From an uncultured Bacteroidales bacterium (GTDB taxonomy: Bacteria; Bacteroidota; Bacteroidia; Bacteroidales; Paludibacteraceae), in the NCBI GenBank assembly GCA_946403215.1, contig CAMIZG010000015.1:1-41374 (forward strand): a stretch of DNA of 41,374 nucleotides, in the 5' to 3' direction. The notes beneath the pieces were generated by a model. That model was not told the origin of the DNA and made no database searches. It saw only the letters and a program-made list of their open reading frames with translations. A program made the translations under genes and the position numbers. Below are positions 22,908 through 32,600 of the stretch, piece by piece (the stretch's first letter is position 1; each line of letters begins with the position of its first letter).

Positions 22908-23455
22908 TAGTGCTTGTACTTGTACCGCGCCCCCGTCTTGCCCTTAGCTATGTTCGTCAGCTTACCCTTGCAGAACTGACGCCGAATGGGCGATATGCGG
23001 TCGGTGAACACATGTGCCTCCAGGTGGTCGTACTCATGCAACACGATGCGCGCCTTGAAGTCTGTGAGTGTCTCTGTGTGCTCCTGAAAGTCCTCGTCCT
23101 GATAGCGGATGGTAATCGTCTTCGGGCGGACAACATTCTCGCTTATCCCCGGCAAAGACAGGCAACCTTCCGAATAGGTCGATGTATCTGCGCTTTCCTC
23201 AAGCAGTTCAGGATTAATAAACACCTTCTTAAAGTCCTTACACTCAGGATAATCCTCTACCAGCTCACTGCCGTCAACCACGAACAGACGCTTCGACAAT
23301 CCTACCTGAGGAGCAGCCAATCCGCAACCTTCAGCGGCGGTCAACGTTTCGTACATATTAGCCACCAGCTCTTTTACATCCAACTCACCAGGTTCCAAGT
23401 CCTCGGTCGGACGACGGAGCACCGGATGACCGTATAAATAAATTGGTAAAATCAT
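22907..23455 (-). CDS. def: Peptide deformylase
   Basis: Peptide deformylase removes the N-formyl group from new proteins using Fe2+ or Zn2+. The 182-residue product has motif 1 GCGLAAPQVGL (residues 43-53), motif 2 EGCLSLPG with metal Cys98, and motif 3 HEYDHLEAHVF with His140, Glu141 and His144. The start at 23455 was chosen because the longer frame begins upstream of the promoter-proximal leader and lacks homology; MILPIYLYGHPVLR is the usual opening. It leads the operon def, DUF3109, cinA, DUF4832 and has its own promoter at 23498-23529. Confidence 0.96.
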   Translation of the reverse strand: MILPIYLYGHPVLRRPTEDLEPGELDVKELVANMYETLTAAEGCGLAAPQVGLSKRLFVVDGSELVEDYPECKDFKKVFINPELLEESADTSTYSEGCLSLPGISENVVRPKTITIRYQDEDFQEHTETLTDFKARIVLHEYDHLEAHVFTDRISPIRRQFCKGKLTNIAKGKTGARYKYKH

Positions 23456-23497
23456 TGTTTCTTTACAAAAATATAATCTGTTTGCATAATTTGTGTA

Positions 23498-23529
23498 CAA
23501 AGTTACAAAAAAATCCCAACATTTGCAAA
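23498..23529 (-). promoter_or_regulatory. Promoter of the def operon
   Basis: On the minus strand, -33 TTTG (23526-23529) and -7 TAACTTTG (23498-23505) have a 20-nt spacer. The leader to the def ATG is about 36 nt. Confidence 0.82.
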
Positions 23530-23600
23530 TTTTAGGAATATATTTTTGCAAAATATATCAATTTTCTATATTTTTCACTCTCATGCGGCTATATTTAATA

Positions 23601-23966
23601 TCACGCGCGCTTAAACGCTACTTGTTCGCGCGCAAACAAGAACTGAACCGGGAAGTACTCATATCCGTTCGACGACACTACTCGCTGGCCCCAAAACAGG
23701 TATGCATGCTGACCTTTGCGGATATATGCGCCTTTAGCAGCCCAGCCTTCGTACGTATCTAGCTCCGTGTTCGTCAATTGGTAGCATTCGCGCAGTAACT
23801 GGTTGCTGGTGGCTGTTGTACGGCCGGAGATCTCTGCCATCTCGCGCAGTTTGTTGGTAATAGACTTAAGTTGAATGCGATACTGTTGAATCTTCGATAG
23901 TTCGGATGAGTTACTACGGTTTGCATCACGCGATGCGATGGCTTCTTGATAAACTGTACGTTTCAT
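23601..23966 (-). CDS. Small ArdC-like (DUF1738-type) ssDNA-binding protein
   Basis: The 121-residue protein resembles the N-terminal ssDNA-binding domain of ArdC antirestriction proteins. The strongest part is LDTYEGWAAKGAYIRKGQHA followed by YLFWG, matching the typical pattern W-x-x-x-G-x-x-(V/I)-x-K-G-x-x-(A/G)-x-x-(I/V)-x-x-(W/P). The N-terminal half is helical and Arg/Lys-rich, with no zinc metalloprotease domain, so it is a single-domain version. It stands alone, on the minus strand between def and gcvT. ArdC proteins are typical of plasmids and conjugative elements, so this may be a domesticated or stranded mobile gene; no other transfer genes are seen here. A palindrome sits near its presumed start of transcription. 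Confidence 0.7.
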   Translation of the reverse strand: MKRTVYQEAIASRDANRSNSSELSKIQQYRIQLKSITNKLREMAEISGRTTATSNQLLRECYQLTNTELDTYEGWAAKGAYIRKGQHAYLFWGQRVVSSNGYEYFPVQFLFAREQVAFKRA

Positions 23967-24011
23967 AATTCTAACATTTTAATGGGTTACTTTGATTAGG
24001 GTATAATTTTT

Positions 24012-24032
24012 CGTCAAAGATTTTGTTTGACG
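24012..24032. promoter_or_regulatory. Palindrome at the presumed transcription start of the ArdC-like gene, possible operator
   Basis: CGTCAAA (24012-24018) and TTTGACG (24026-24032) form a perfect 7-bp dyad with a 7-nt centre. On the minus strand it is just downstream of a -7-like TAATTTTG at 24036-24043, though no -33 box lies 20 nt further. This fits an operator or a leader hairpin; which one cannot be told. Confidence 0.45.
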
Positions 24033-24230
24033 CTGCAAAATTACAACAACAAAGTGTCATATCGCGTCACTTTCTCAATAATAGCGCACTTTATTAATAT
24101 CTTTTAACACAATTACACAAACTATCGAATTTCTATTTACTTTTATTAACATTTCTTTCCAATCGCTCGCCTTGTATATTTACTTCATATGAACCGCGTT
24201 AAAGAAAAATACCATTTATTTGCACAAATT

Positions 24231-24262
24231 CTTGCAAATGTCGATTTTTTTTTGTATCTTTG
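24231..24262 (+). promoter_or_regulatory. Promoter of gcvT
   Basis: CTTG at 24231-24234 (one change from TTTG) and TATCTTTG at 24255-24262 have a 20-nt spacer, with a T tract between. The leader to the ATG is about 33 nt. Confidence 0.78.
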
Positions 24263-24302
24263 CAACGATTTGACGAAATTATATTTAAACTACATCATAG
24301 CA

Positions 24303-25391
24303 ATGAAAACTACACCTTATACCGACGTGCATATCGCACTCGGTGCAAAGATGGCAGATTTTGCCGGATTTAACATGCCTATCCAGTATCCCACAGGAAT
24401 CAACCAGGAGCACATGATCGTCCGCACAGGCGTTGGTGTGTTCGACGTGAGTCACATGGGTGAGTTATGGGTGAAAGGCGACAAAGCGCTGGATTTTCTC
24501 CAGTACATCACCACCAACGACGTGAGCAAACTTGAGGCAGGCAAAGCGCAATACACCTGTATGCCGAACGGGCGCGGGGGCATCGTGGATGACTTAATCA
24601 TATACAAGTATTCCACTACCAAATATCTCATGGTAGTCAACGCCGGCAACATCAACAAAGACTGGCAGTGGATCAACCGCGTGAAAGATGAGATGCTAAA
24701 GCTCAAAGACGAAGATGTTCGTCTGGAAAACGCATCCGACAAGTACGCGCAACTCGCTGTACAAGGTCCGAAGGCAACTGAGATGCTGCAGCTTCTCACC
24801 GATGCCGACCTGAGCGCGATACCTTACTATGCTTTCCGCGAGTGGTCATTCGCCGGCGTACAGGGCGTCATTCTGAGTAATACAGGCTACACGGGCGCAG
24901 GAGGATTTGAGCTTTATTTCCCCAAGGAGTACGCCATGCAGATATGGGACGCACTATTCGAGGTTGGCAAACCGTTCGGATTGGCGCCTATCGGCCTTGG
25001 TGCACGTGACTCACTGCGCCTCGAGAAGTGGTATTGCCTCTACGGACACGATATCGATGATACAACCTCGCCACTGGAAGCCGGACTAGGATGGATTACC
25101 AAACTTAACGCCAAGGACTTCATTGACAAGGATTTCCTCCTCAAGCAGAAAGCCGAAGGCATGAAACGCCAACTCGTCCACTTCGAGTGCTTGGAGCGCG
25201 CTATCCCCCGTAACGGATACGACATTTGCGACAATCAGGGTAACAAGATTGGTCACGTCACATCAGGCATCATGCTCCCGGATAGAAAGGTGGGCATCGG
25301 AATGGGCTATGTGATCACTTCACAGGCAGAAATAGGCAATACAATATACATCCGGATTCGCGAAAAGTTACAACCGGCTGCTATCGTTTAG
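24303..25391 (+). CDS. gcvT: Aminomethyltransferase, glycine cleavage T protein
   Basis: GcvT moves the methylene group from the aminomethyl-lipoyl H protein to tetrahydrofolate, releasing ammonia. The 362-residue product is full length. It shows [29 protein letters not shown] (catalytic Asp96 or Asp97), [31 protein letters not shown] and [20 protein letters not shown], then the C-terminal barrel with [12 protein letters not shown] and [20 protein letters not shown]. The start at 24303 was chosen because upstream in-frame sequence runs through the promoter. It is monocistronic here; gcvH and gcvP are not in the window. Confidence 0.95.
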   Translation: MKTTPYTDVHIALGAKMADFAGFNMPIQYPTGINQEHMIVRTGVGVFDVSHMGELWVKGDKALDFLQYITTNDVSKLEAGKAQYTCMPNGRGGIVDDLIIYKYSTTKYLMVVNAGNINKDWQWINRVKDEMLKLKDEDVRLENASDKYAQLAVQGPKATEMLQLLTDADLSAIPYYAFREWSFAGVQGVILSNTGYTGAGGFELYFPKEYAMQIWDALFEVGKPFGLAPIGLGARDSLRLEKWYCLYGHDIDDTTSPLEAGLGWITKLNAKDFIDKDFLLKQKAEGMKRQLVHFECLERAIPRNGYDICDNQGNKIGHVTSGIMLPDRKVGIGMGYVITSQAEIGNTIYIRIREKLQPAAIV

Positions 25392-25440
25392 ACCGAAACG
25401 TCAACTACGTTGAGCGATTGAAAGTTTTTTTGCAGAATTA

Positions 25441-25472
25441 TTTGCATAATTCAAATATTTTTTGTATCTTTG
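25441..25472 (+). promoter_or_regulatory. Promoter of the PpiD-like gene
   Basis: TTTG at 25441-25444 and TATCTTTG at 25465-25472 have a 20-nt spacer. The leader of about 98 nt contains the heptamer-like repeat at 25484-25518. Confidence 0.83.
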
Positions 25473-25483
25473 CATTCGCTTTT

Positions 25484-25518
25484 GTGCGTGCGTATCTGCG
25501 TGTGCGTATCTAGTGCGC
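25484..25518 (+). repeat. Alternating heptamer repeat in the PpiD-like leader
   Basis: GTGCGTG, CGTATCT, GCGTGTG, CGTATCT, AGTGCGC: two related 14-nt units made of alternating heptamers. The tract is transcribed but not translated. Confidence 0.75.
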
Positions 25519-25576
25519 TGTGAAAAGTTAAGGTATAGTACGCAAAAATAACAGAAATATAAACTAAATTATCAAT

Positions 25577-27592
25577 ATGGCAACATTACAACGCATTCGC
25601 AATCATGGAGTGTTCCTGCTGGTGATAGTGGGTCTGGCCATGCTTGCATTTATTTTGGGAGACGTCCTTAACTCTTCTAGCTCGTACTTCAACAAGAGCC
25701 GCGAGTACATTGGCGAGATTGAAGGACAGAAGATTCACTACACCGAGTATGAAAACGCTGTAGAGCAACTGACTGAGGTCTATAAGATCGAGTCGGGGCG
25801 CTCGGACTTTGATGAGGATATGCATGCGCAGATTCGCAATCAGGTTTGGCAAATGTTGGTAGCCAAGTACACGCTCCAAAACCAGGGCGAGAAGATTGGC
25901 ATGGACATCACATCCGACGAACTCTATGAGTTATGCGCGGGCGCTAATCCTCACCAACTCATCACCAGCCGTCGCATGTTTGCAGGCCAAAGCGGACAGT
26001 TCGACCGCAACTACCTGATCAACTTCCTCGCATCCATCGAGGTGGATGCGGAGAATGCTGAGCAACAGGCGAACCTCAAGCAAGCTAAGGACTACTGGAT
26101 GTACTGGGAGAACGCCGTACGCCTCACTGCTATGCAGGAGAAGTACGTCAGCTTGCTCCAGAACCTCATCACAGCCAACAACCTCGACGCCAAATACGCT
26201 GCGCAGGCCAAGCAGACCAGGGTCAGCGTGGATTATGCTATCAAGCCCTACTACACCATAGCTGATTCGTTGGTAAACGTTTCCACGAGTGATATCCGCA
26301 AGATCTATGACGAGCGCAAGCAACTCTACAAGCAGACGCCTAACCGCGACATCGCATATGTTGCGTTCCCCATCGTACCGAGCGAAGCCGACTTTGAACT
26401 CACTGAGAAAGCAATGAAGGACATCGAGGACGAGTTCCGCACCACTGACGAAGTTGCACTCGTTGTGAACAGTAACTCTGACGTAATGTACGACGGTCGC
26501 AGTTACTCTGAGGCTACCGTACCTGCTGCATACAAAGAGTTTGCTTTCGCCAAGGGCGCTAAGAAGAACGACTTCTTGCCGCTTAGTTACGACGAGGCCA
26601 CTCGCACCTTCCGCATGGCTCGCATCGTTGAGGCTGGATACAGCGCTCCTGACTCCGTACAGCTCAAGGGCATCGCTACCCAAGAGGGTGAGGAAGACCA
26701 AGAATTCGGATGGTTCACCGAGGCTGACCTGCAGAAGAATATTTCTGAGCCCGCATTTGCTGGCAAGGTAGGACAACGGTTCACCGTAGCTCTGGGTATG
26801 GAAGACCGTACATTCGAGATTACTGGTCTCACCAAGGCTACGCCCAAGGTTAAACTGGCTATCATTGAGCAGACTGTTACCCCGTCCAGCAAGACTTATG
26901 CTGCTATTTACAACCAAGCTAACCAGTTCGTTGTCAGCAACCAAAGCGAGGAAGCTTTCCGCGCAGCCGCTCAGGAGGCACAACTCGAGGTCGAAACAGC
27001 TACCAACCTCCAAAAGATGGCCAACAAGGTGGATGATCTCAAGGCAAGCCGCGCTATCGTTCGATGGGCTTTTGGTGCCAAGGAAGGTCAGGTTAGTGAC
27101 GTGTTCGAGTGTGGTGACAAGTACATAGTAGCCGTGCTGACCGCTTGCCATGACGGCGAATACCGCGACTTCGAGGACGTACAGAACACACTGCGCTACG
27201 AGGCTACTAACCGCAAGAAAGCCGAGTACATCAACAAGCAGATTGCCAATGCTAAGACGCTTGCTGAAGTGGCCGAGATTTTCGGCAACGAGGTTCGTCA
27301 TATTGACGAACTGACAGAGGACAGCTATCGCTTCGGGGCGGAAGGTCGTGAGCCGGCCGCTATCGGTACAGCATTTGCTACCGCTGCAGGAGAAATGTCG
27401 AAGCCTATTCGTGGCAATCAGGGTGTGATTGTTCTCGTACCTGCTGACGTACAGCGCACCGATGCCGAGATTGACTACACATCGGAGATCGCTTCGCTCA
27501 ACGCACGCACCAGCTACTCTCTACCCTACCAGCTTGTCAACAACCTGGAGCAGAACGCCAAGATTGAAGATAACCGCGCTACATTTCAGTAA
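25577..27592 (+). CDS. SurA_N/PpiD-like periplasmic folding factor with an eroded parvulin domain
   Basis: The 671-residue product has one N-terminal membrane helix (VFLLVIVGLAMLAFILGDVL) after ATLQRIRNHG, then an SurA_N-type chaperone region with ENAVEQLTEVYKIESGRSDF and QVWQMLVAKYTLQNQGEKI, as in Bacteroidota PpiD. In active relatives a PPIC (parvulin) domain follows near residues 345-460. Here it reads SVQLKGIATQEGEEDQEFGW, directly joining the first strand to the GWFTEADL segment. The helix normally between them (about 35 residues, the ADS-I-x-x-G-x-D-F-x-x-LA region) is missing. The C-terminal part (KASRAIVRWAFGAKEGQVSD, GNQGVIVLVPADVQ) is intact. It is thus probably a chaperone without isomerase activity. 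Confidence 0.87.
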   Translation: MATLQRIRNHGVFLLVIVGLAMLAFILGDVLNSSSSYFNKSREYIGEIEGQKIHYTEYENAVEQLTEVYKIESGRSDFDEDMHAQIRNQVWQMLVAKYTLQNQGEKIGMDITSDELYELCAGANPHQLITSRRMFAGQSGQFDRNYLINFLASIEVDAENAEQQANLKQAKDYWMYWENAVRLTAMQEKYVSLLQNLITANNLDAKYAAQAKQTRVSVDYAIKPYYTIADSLVNVSTSDIRKIYDERKQLYKQTPNRDIAYVAFPIVPSEADFELTEKAMKDIEDEFRTTDEVALVVNSNSDVMYDGRSYSEATVPAAYKEFAFAKGAKKNDFLPLSYDEATRTFRMARIVEAGYSAPDSVQLKGIATQEGEEDQEFGWFTEADLQKNISEPAFAGKVGQRFTVALGMEDRTFEITGLTKATPKVKLAIIEQTVTPSSKTYAAIYNQANQFVVSNQSEEAFRAAAQEAQLEVETATNLQKMANKVDDLKASRAIVRWAFGAKEGQVSDVFECGDKYIVAVLTACHDGEYRDFEDVQNTLRYEATNRKKAEYINKQIANAKTLAEVAEIFGNEVRHIDELTEDSYRFGAEGREPAAIGTAFATAAGEMSKPIRGNQGVIVLVPADVQRTDAEIDYTSEIASLNARTSYSLPYQLVNNLEQNAKIEDNRATFQ

Positions 27593-27615
27593 TCGGTAGC
27601 ATACTATCCCAGAAC

Positions 27616-27649
27616 AAAGTGAGCATCCATTCATTCGGGTGCTCACTTT
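27616..27649. terminator. Strong hairpin between convergent PpiD-like and mntP genes
   Basis: AAAGTGAGCATCC (27616-27628) pairs with GGGTGCTCACTTT (27637-27649), 13 bp with one G-U, loop ATTCATTC. The T tract after the stem is short on both strands (CTTTATT and CTTTGTT), so termination may be bidirectional but not strong. Confidence 0.75.
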
Positions 27650-27699
27650 ATTGATACGTATTGTTCGTTTCATGAATTCGAGCATACGCATTAGCAATA

Positions 27700-28266
27700 T
27701 CAAAGAAGTACGCCCTCAATAAATAGCTTCAAACCGATAGCAACTAATATACACCCACCTAACACATTCGCATTGATTGGCAAATGACATCCAAGAGTTT
27801 TGCCTAACAAGAAACCAATAAGCGAAAACAACGTGCTCATGGCAGCTATAATACTCACAGCAAGCCACAGCACTTCAGAAACTGGAATAAACAGCACGCC
27901 TATAGAAAACGCATCAATACTTGTTGCAATAGCCAGCACAAGCATCGTTCCCAGACCCAGAACTGTCATCTCTCCACTCTCCCCTTTCGTCTCTCTGCTC
28001 TCCTTACACGTCTCAACAAGCATCTTGCCACCGATTGCCATTAATAGTACAAGAGCAATCCACGGACTCCAGCGCGTGAAGAACTCCGCAAACATCGAAC
28101 CCGCAAAGTAGGCTATCAACGGCATACCTCCCTGAAACAAGCCAAACAAGATTGCCATTGGTATAACAGAACGAAGACGCGTACCCTGCAAACCTTGCGC
28201 AATGGAGACCGCAAAGCAATCCATGGCCAGACCTATGGCCAGAAAGATGATTGAAAGAATATCCAT
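27700..28266 (-). CDS. mntP: Manganese efflux pump MntP
   Basis: MntP exports Mn2+ across the inner membrane. The 188-residue product has six membrane helices in two similar halves. The key acidic residues are in LAMDCFAVSIAQGL (helix 1) and IATSIDAFSIGVLF (helix 4), with ALVLLMAIGGKMLVETCKES before the loop. The cytoplasmic loop after KMLVETC is built by a 7-nt tandem repeat (residues 89-100, ESRETKGESGEM). No yybP-ykoY riboswitch was recognised upstream, since folC ends only 12 nt before. It is the last gene of the minus-strand run. Confidence 0.94.
   Translation of the reverse strand: MDILSIIFLAIGLAMDCFAVSIAQGLQGTRLRSVIPMAILFGLFQGGMPLIAYFAGSMFAEFFTRWSPWIALVLLMAIGGKMLVETCKESRETKGESGEMTVLGLGTMLVLAIATSIDAFSIGVLFIPVSEVLWLAVSIIAAMSTLFSLIGFLLGKTLGCHLPINANVLGGCILVAIGLKLFIEGVLL
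27967..28001 (-). repeat. Five heptamers inside mntP
   Basis: On the plus strand: CATCTCT, CCACTCT, CCCCTTT, CGTCTCT, CTGCTCT. In frame in the loop between helices 3 and 4. Confidence 0.83.
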
Positions 28267-28278
28267 GATTTAGTTAAT

Positions 28279-29655
28279 CTAATCGGCCAAGCTGGCTGAT
28301 TCAATTAGTCGTATCGCTTGCCCAACAACGTAGTTGCTCCCACCTATGAAAATCACATCTCCAGACAAAGTCTTTGCTTGCGCAGCCCTAATAGCATCAT
28401 CTATCGTGCTTATCGCTTGCGCACGGCTGTCCGGATGGATAGACCGCCACTTTGCTAGCATCTCTTCTGCCGGCAAGGCACGATGACTGTCAGGTTGAGT
28501 AAAATAATATGTCGCATCTTCCGGCAAGAGCCGCAACACTTCGTCAACATCCTTATCAGCCACCATCCCGAAGACTATGTGAAGATGTGTGACGTTTGAT
28601 GTTTGATGCGTTATGTGCAGCAACTGTTGGACATAGGTAGCAACTCCGTGGCTATTATGTCCTGTATCACATATCGTAAGCGGATGTTCAGCCAGGATCT
28701 CCCAACGACCACGCAACCCCGTGTACGACACCACATTGGCAAATCCCTCCACAATTGCCGCATTTGAAATAACAGATTGCTTTTTTGAAATCTCACAATA
28801 GTTACGCAGTACCTGCAGTGCAACGTAGGCTGTTTGCATATTTTTGTCCTGATACTCACCTTTGAGTTGACATACAGGCGCTTGGCGCAAACGCTGACGA
28901 CGCATGAAGCCACACTGATCAGCAAACCACAAACGGCAATCGGTTGTCTCCAGCCCTTCACCTAATATATTATTTGCGCGCGCGTGGTTAATAAATACTT
29001 GTTCCGTTTCCCTATGGGTCTCGCCTATCACACAGGGTACGCCCAGCTTCATAATACCGGCTTTCTGGGTGGCTATCTCCGCCAGTGTGTGCCCCAAAAG
29101 GTCGGTGTGGTCAAGAGCGATATTGGTAATGACCGTAAGTGCAGGACTGACGATGTTCGTAGCATCCAGCAGTCCGCCCAGGCCCACCTCTATCACCGCG
29201 ACATCCACCTGCTGTTCAGCCAGCCAGCAGAACGCCATGGCAGTGGTTATCTCAAAGAACGAAGGCTGCAGTTCGGCAAACAGCGCCTGGTGCTGCTCGA
29301 CAAACCGAGCAACGTATTCCTCGGGGATGAGACGCGGCGCTTTGTTCTCAATGACACGCACGCGCTCACAGAACGACATCAGGTGCGGCGAGGTATAGAG
29401 CCCGACCTTGTATCCGGCAGCCGCCAGACAAGAGGCAATTAAGTGGGATGTCGAACCTTTGCCGTTCGTTCCCGCCACATGTATCACCGGAAAACCGACC
29501 TCTGATCTCTGATTTCTGATTTCTGACGCACGGTTTCTAATCGCTGCCATCAGTCTGCGCATTGTTTCAAGGCCGGGTTTATACGCCTTCGCCCCGACCT
29601 GATGAAAAGGCGGGGCGATAGCATACAAGTATTCAAGCGCAGCGGAATAGCTCAT
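28279..29655 (-). CDS. folC: Bifunctional folylpolyglutamate synthase/dihydrofolate synthase
   Basis: FolC joins glutamate to dihydropteroate and lengthens folate polyglutamate tails. The 458-residue product has the P-loop AGTNGKGSTSHLIA, LYTSPHLMSFCERVRV, FEITTAMAFCWLAEQQVDVA and EVGLGGLLDATNIVSP, then ITNIALDHTDLLG, and the C-terminal Mur ligase domain with RGRWEILAEHPLTICDTGHN. Two stretches carry 7-nt tandem repeats: residues 43-52 before the P-loop (RASEIRNQRSE) and 346-357 (HQTSNVTHLH). The first inserts about ten residues relative to the usual spacing. The start ATG overlaps the dnaE stop by 4 nt (ATGA). Confidence 0.93.
   Translation of the reverse strand: MSYSAALEYLYAIAPPFHQVGAKAYKPGLETMRRLMAAIRNRASEIRNQRSEVGFPVIHVAGTNGKGSTSHLIASCLAAAGYKVGLYTSPHLMSFCERVRVIENKAPRLIPEEYVARFVEQHQALFAELQPSFFEITTAMAFCWLAEQQVDVAVIEVGLGGLLDATNIVSPALTVITNIALDHTDLLGHTLAEIATQKAGIMKLGVPCVIGETHRETEQVFINHARANNILGEGLETTDCRLWFADQCGFMRRQRLRQAPVCQLKGEYQDKNMQTAYVALQVLRNYCEISKKQSVISNAAIVEGFANVVSYTGLRGRWEILAEHPLTICDTGHNSHGVATYVQQLLHITHQTSNVTHLHIVFGMVADKDVDEVLRLLPEDATYYFTQPDSHRALPAEEMLAKWRSIHPDSRAQAISTIDDAIRAAQAKTLSGDVIFIGGSNYVVGQAIRLIESASLAD
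28584..28618 (-). repeat. Five heptamers inside folC (C-terminal domain)
   Basis: On the plus strand: GATGTGT, GACGTTT, GATGTTT, GATGCGT, TATGTGC from 28584. In frame, coding for about residues 346-357. Confidence 0.85.
29500..29527 (-). repeat. Four heptamers inside folC, before the P-loop
   Basis: On the plus strand: CTCTGAT, CTCTGAT, TTCTGAT, TTCTGAC. The cleanest repeat of the set, coding in frame for about residues 43-52. Confidence 0.93.
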
Positions 29656-32600
29656 TGGAAGTGGTACTCTAGTTCGCGGTCATTTCGTTTGCTACGTAGC
29701 CAATGATAGAAGGGTTTAGTCACGTGCACATGCACTGCGCGGGCTGTAAGCGTTATGCCGTTATGGCGCAGTCCATCCTCTATACGGAAGCGTATCGTCA
29801 AACCGTTATCATCCTTTGCCGCATTACACTTCTCCTGAAACTCTGATGCCCATGCCTCTGTAAGTTTATCCACACTCATCGTAATAGTCAGGTTGCTTAC
29901 GCGTTTCTCCTGCACTTCCTGCAACAACTGCACATCCTTAACACGGCACTCGTACTCCGTCTCTGCAAACGGCTGCTCACGATAATACTTACCGCCCCAC
30001 CCGCGAGGCTGCACTTGAACAGATACGTATGCATAAACATCCTTCTTAAGTAGTGGTGCTAAACGCTTATAATCCTCGCCGAAGATGGGGAACTCATAAC
30101 TACCTGTATAGTCTTCAATGGTATATCGCCCGTATAGTGTACCTTTCTGCGACACCTTTTCCTCTGCGGCTGTAACTATTCCTCCTACGGTCAGCTGACG
30201 TTTCTCATGTGCATGGATCCACTCTTCAGGCGAAAGGCGCACCGGCCGTGGCGCAGCATCAGTTGTTACTTCCTTTTCTTCGGTCACCGGCTCACCATCT
30301 GCATCATTGGTAACGATTGTTTCTACTGCGACCTCCGACTCTTCACCTTCTTCTCCATCGTTACCTCCTTGCGCAAACTGCTGGATGGCTGCTGCGCGTT
30401 GGTCAGGTTTCTCCCAGTCGCGGAAACGCTTTAGTTCCTCGGCCGTAACGCTGCATAGTTCGCGCACCTCAAACTCATAGTCGTCCAGCGGATGAGCCGA
30501 CAGATAGATACCGATCATCTCTTTCTCCTTATTCAGCCGCTCAATATTTGTCATACGAGGCGCAGCAGGCACTTCGGGTTTCTGTATATCCACCTCCAGG
30601 TCAGCAGCGCCAAACAACGTGAACTGGCTGTCTGATTTGCTCTGTTGGTAAAGGTTGCCATAACGAACCAGACTATCCAACACCAAATCTCCCTTGGAAT
30701 TAGCCCACAGCAGTTGCTCTCGGTAGAGGCCGGAAAAACAGTCAAACGCTCCGGCATATGCAAGGCTCTCTATCGTCTTCTTGTTGCAGGCTGTCAGGTT
30801 CACGCGCTCCACAAAGTCATAGATATCACGGAACTTGCCGTTCTTCTCACGCTCGGCAACGATAGCCTCAACGGCATTCTCGCCCACTCCTTTCACTCCA
30901 CCTAATCCGAAACGTATATCGCCCTGCGCATTGGCGGTGAAGTTCAGTCCGGATTCGTTTACATCGGGTTCAAGCACGCGAATATTCATCTCTGAGCACT
31001 CATCCATCAGTCGCGTTACATCCTTTGTACTATTCTTCAGAATAGTGAGGTTAGCAGCCATGAACTCCGAGGGATAATGCGCCTTCAGGTAAGCAGTCTG
31101 GTAAGCCACCCATGAATAGCAGGCTGCGTGTGACTTGTTGAACGCATAGCTGGCGAACTTCTCCCAGTCTGCCCATATCTTGTCCAATATCTTCGGATCA
31201 TGGCCATTGGCTTTTCCTCCTGCCATGAACTTACCTTTGAGTTCCTGCAGAATAGCCATCTGCTTCTTACCCATCGCCTTACGCAGCTTGTCGCTCTCGC
31301 CGCGTGTGAAGTTGGCCAGCAGGCGCGACAGAAGCATCACTTGCTCTTGATAAACCGTCACGCCGTAGGTGTCCTTCAGGTACTTCTCCATCACAGGGAT
31401 ATCGTAGGTTACAGGCTCCACGCCGTGCTTGCGGCGGATGAACTGCGGGATATAATCCATCGGTCCGGGACGATAAAGAGCGTTCATAGCGATGAGGTCA
31501 CCCATGACGGTCGGCTTGAGTTGACGCATGTAGCTGCGCATGCCTGACGACTCGAACTGGAACACCGCCACTGTCCTACCCTCCTGGAAGAGCTTGTATG
31601 TCAGTTCGTCATCCAGCGGAATATGGTCGATATCTATATCTATTCCTTTCGTTCGCTTGACGGTACGGATGCACTCCTTGATGATGGACAGGGTTATCAA
31701 CCCGAGAAAGTCCATCTTGATCAATCCGACTGACTCAACTACGTGACCGTCATATTGAGTTACGAGCACACGCTTCTGCGTCTTTGGGTCAAGCACCGAA
31801 GCAATGGGTGCGAACTTGGTCAGGTCATCCGCGCCAATAATCACGCCACACGCATGCACACCCACCTGACGAATCGTATCCTCCAGTTGAGCAGCATACT
31901 CAAGTGTATTGTGCAATACGGGATCATCACCCTCGTATATCTGACGGAGCTCGTCAATGTACTTGTAGCAGTTACGCAAGTTGACCTTGGGTTTCTTGCC
32001 ATTGGTATCCTTTATGCTATCAGGAAAATCGCGTGCCGGCACGTAACTCTTGAGTTGATTACTTATTGGGATTGCTACCCCTTCCACACGTGCTACATCA
32101 GCCAGCGCCGAACGTGTAGCCATCTTGCCGTAGGTGATGATATGTGCCACATGGGTATCCCCGTACTTCTGCGACACCCAGTCAAGCACCTTGCCGCGAC
32201 CGGAATCCTCGAAGTCGGTATCTATATCCGGCAGCGATATACGGTCAGGATTCAAGAATCGTTCGAACAGCAAGTCGTACTTAAGCGGGTCAAGATCTGT
32301 TATCTTCAGGCAGTATGCCACCACCGAACCTGCCGCCGAACCACGTCCCGGGCCCACGCTCACATCCAACTCCTCACGCGCCGCACGGATAAAGTCCATC
32401 ACAATCAGGAAGTAACCCGGAAAACCCATTGATATGATGGTGTTCAGCTCAAACTCAATGCGTTCCTTTAGCACCTCGTCGCTCTCCAGACGCTCCTTAC
32501 CATAACGCTGCAAGGCACCCTGCATCGTCAAGTGACGCAGGTATGCAGCCTCAAACGCCAATCGATCAGGATAATCCTCCTGCTTGCCAAAAGATTCGGG

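Larger units (their letters stand above)
23967..24302. other. Divergent intergenic region of 336 nt
   Basis: It carries the palindrome and possible -7 box for the ArdC-like gene on the left and the gcvT promoter at 24231-24262 on the right. The middle part (24060-24230) is AT-rich and shows no gene. No glycine riboswitch was recognised upstream of gcvT. Confidence 0.6.

Noticed and set aside
23541..23548. A plus-strand -7-like TATTTTTG upstream of the ArdC-like gene region
   Set aside because: No TTTG 20 nt upstream and no plus-strand gene follows.
24263..24302. A possible glycine riboswitch before gcvT
   Set aside because: The leader is only about 33 nt and cannot hold one.
25931..27301. 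A 456-codon minus-strand open frame antisense to the PpiD-like gene
   Set aside because: Leu/Val/Ser-rich shadow; the plus strand has a membrane helix, a promoter and family matches.
27616..27649. A yybP-ykoY manganese riboswitch for mntP
   Set aside because: The hairpin lies downstream of mntP, and folC precedes it by 12 nt, so there is no leader.
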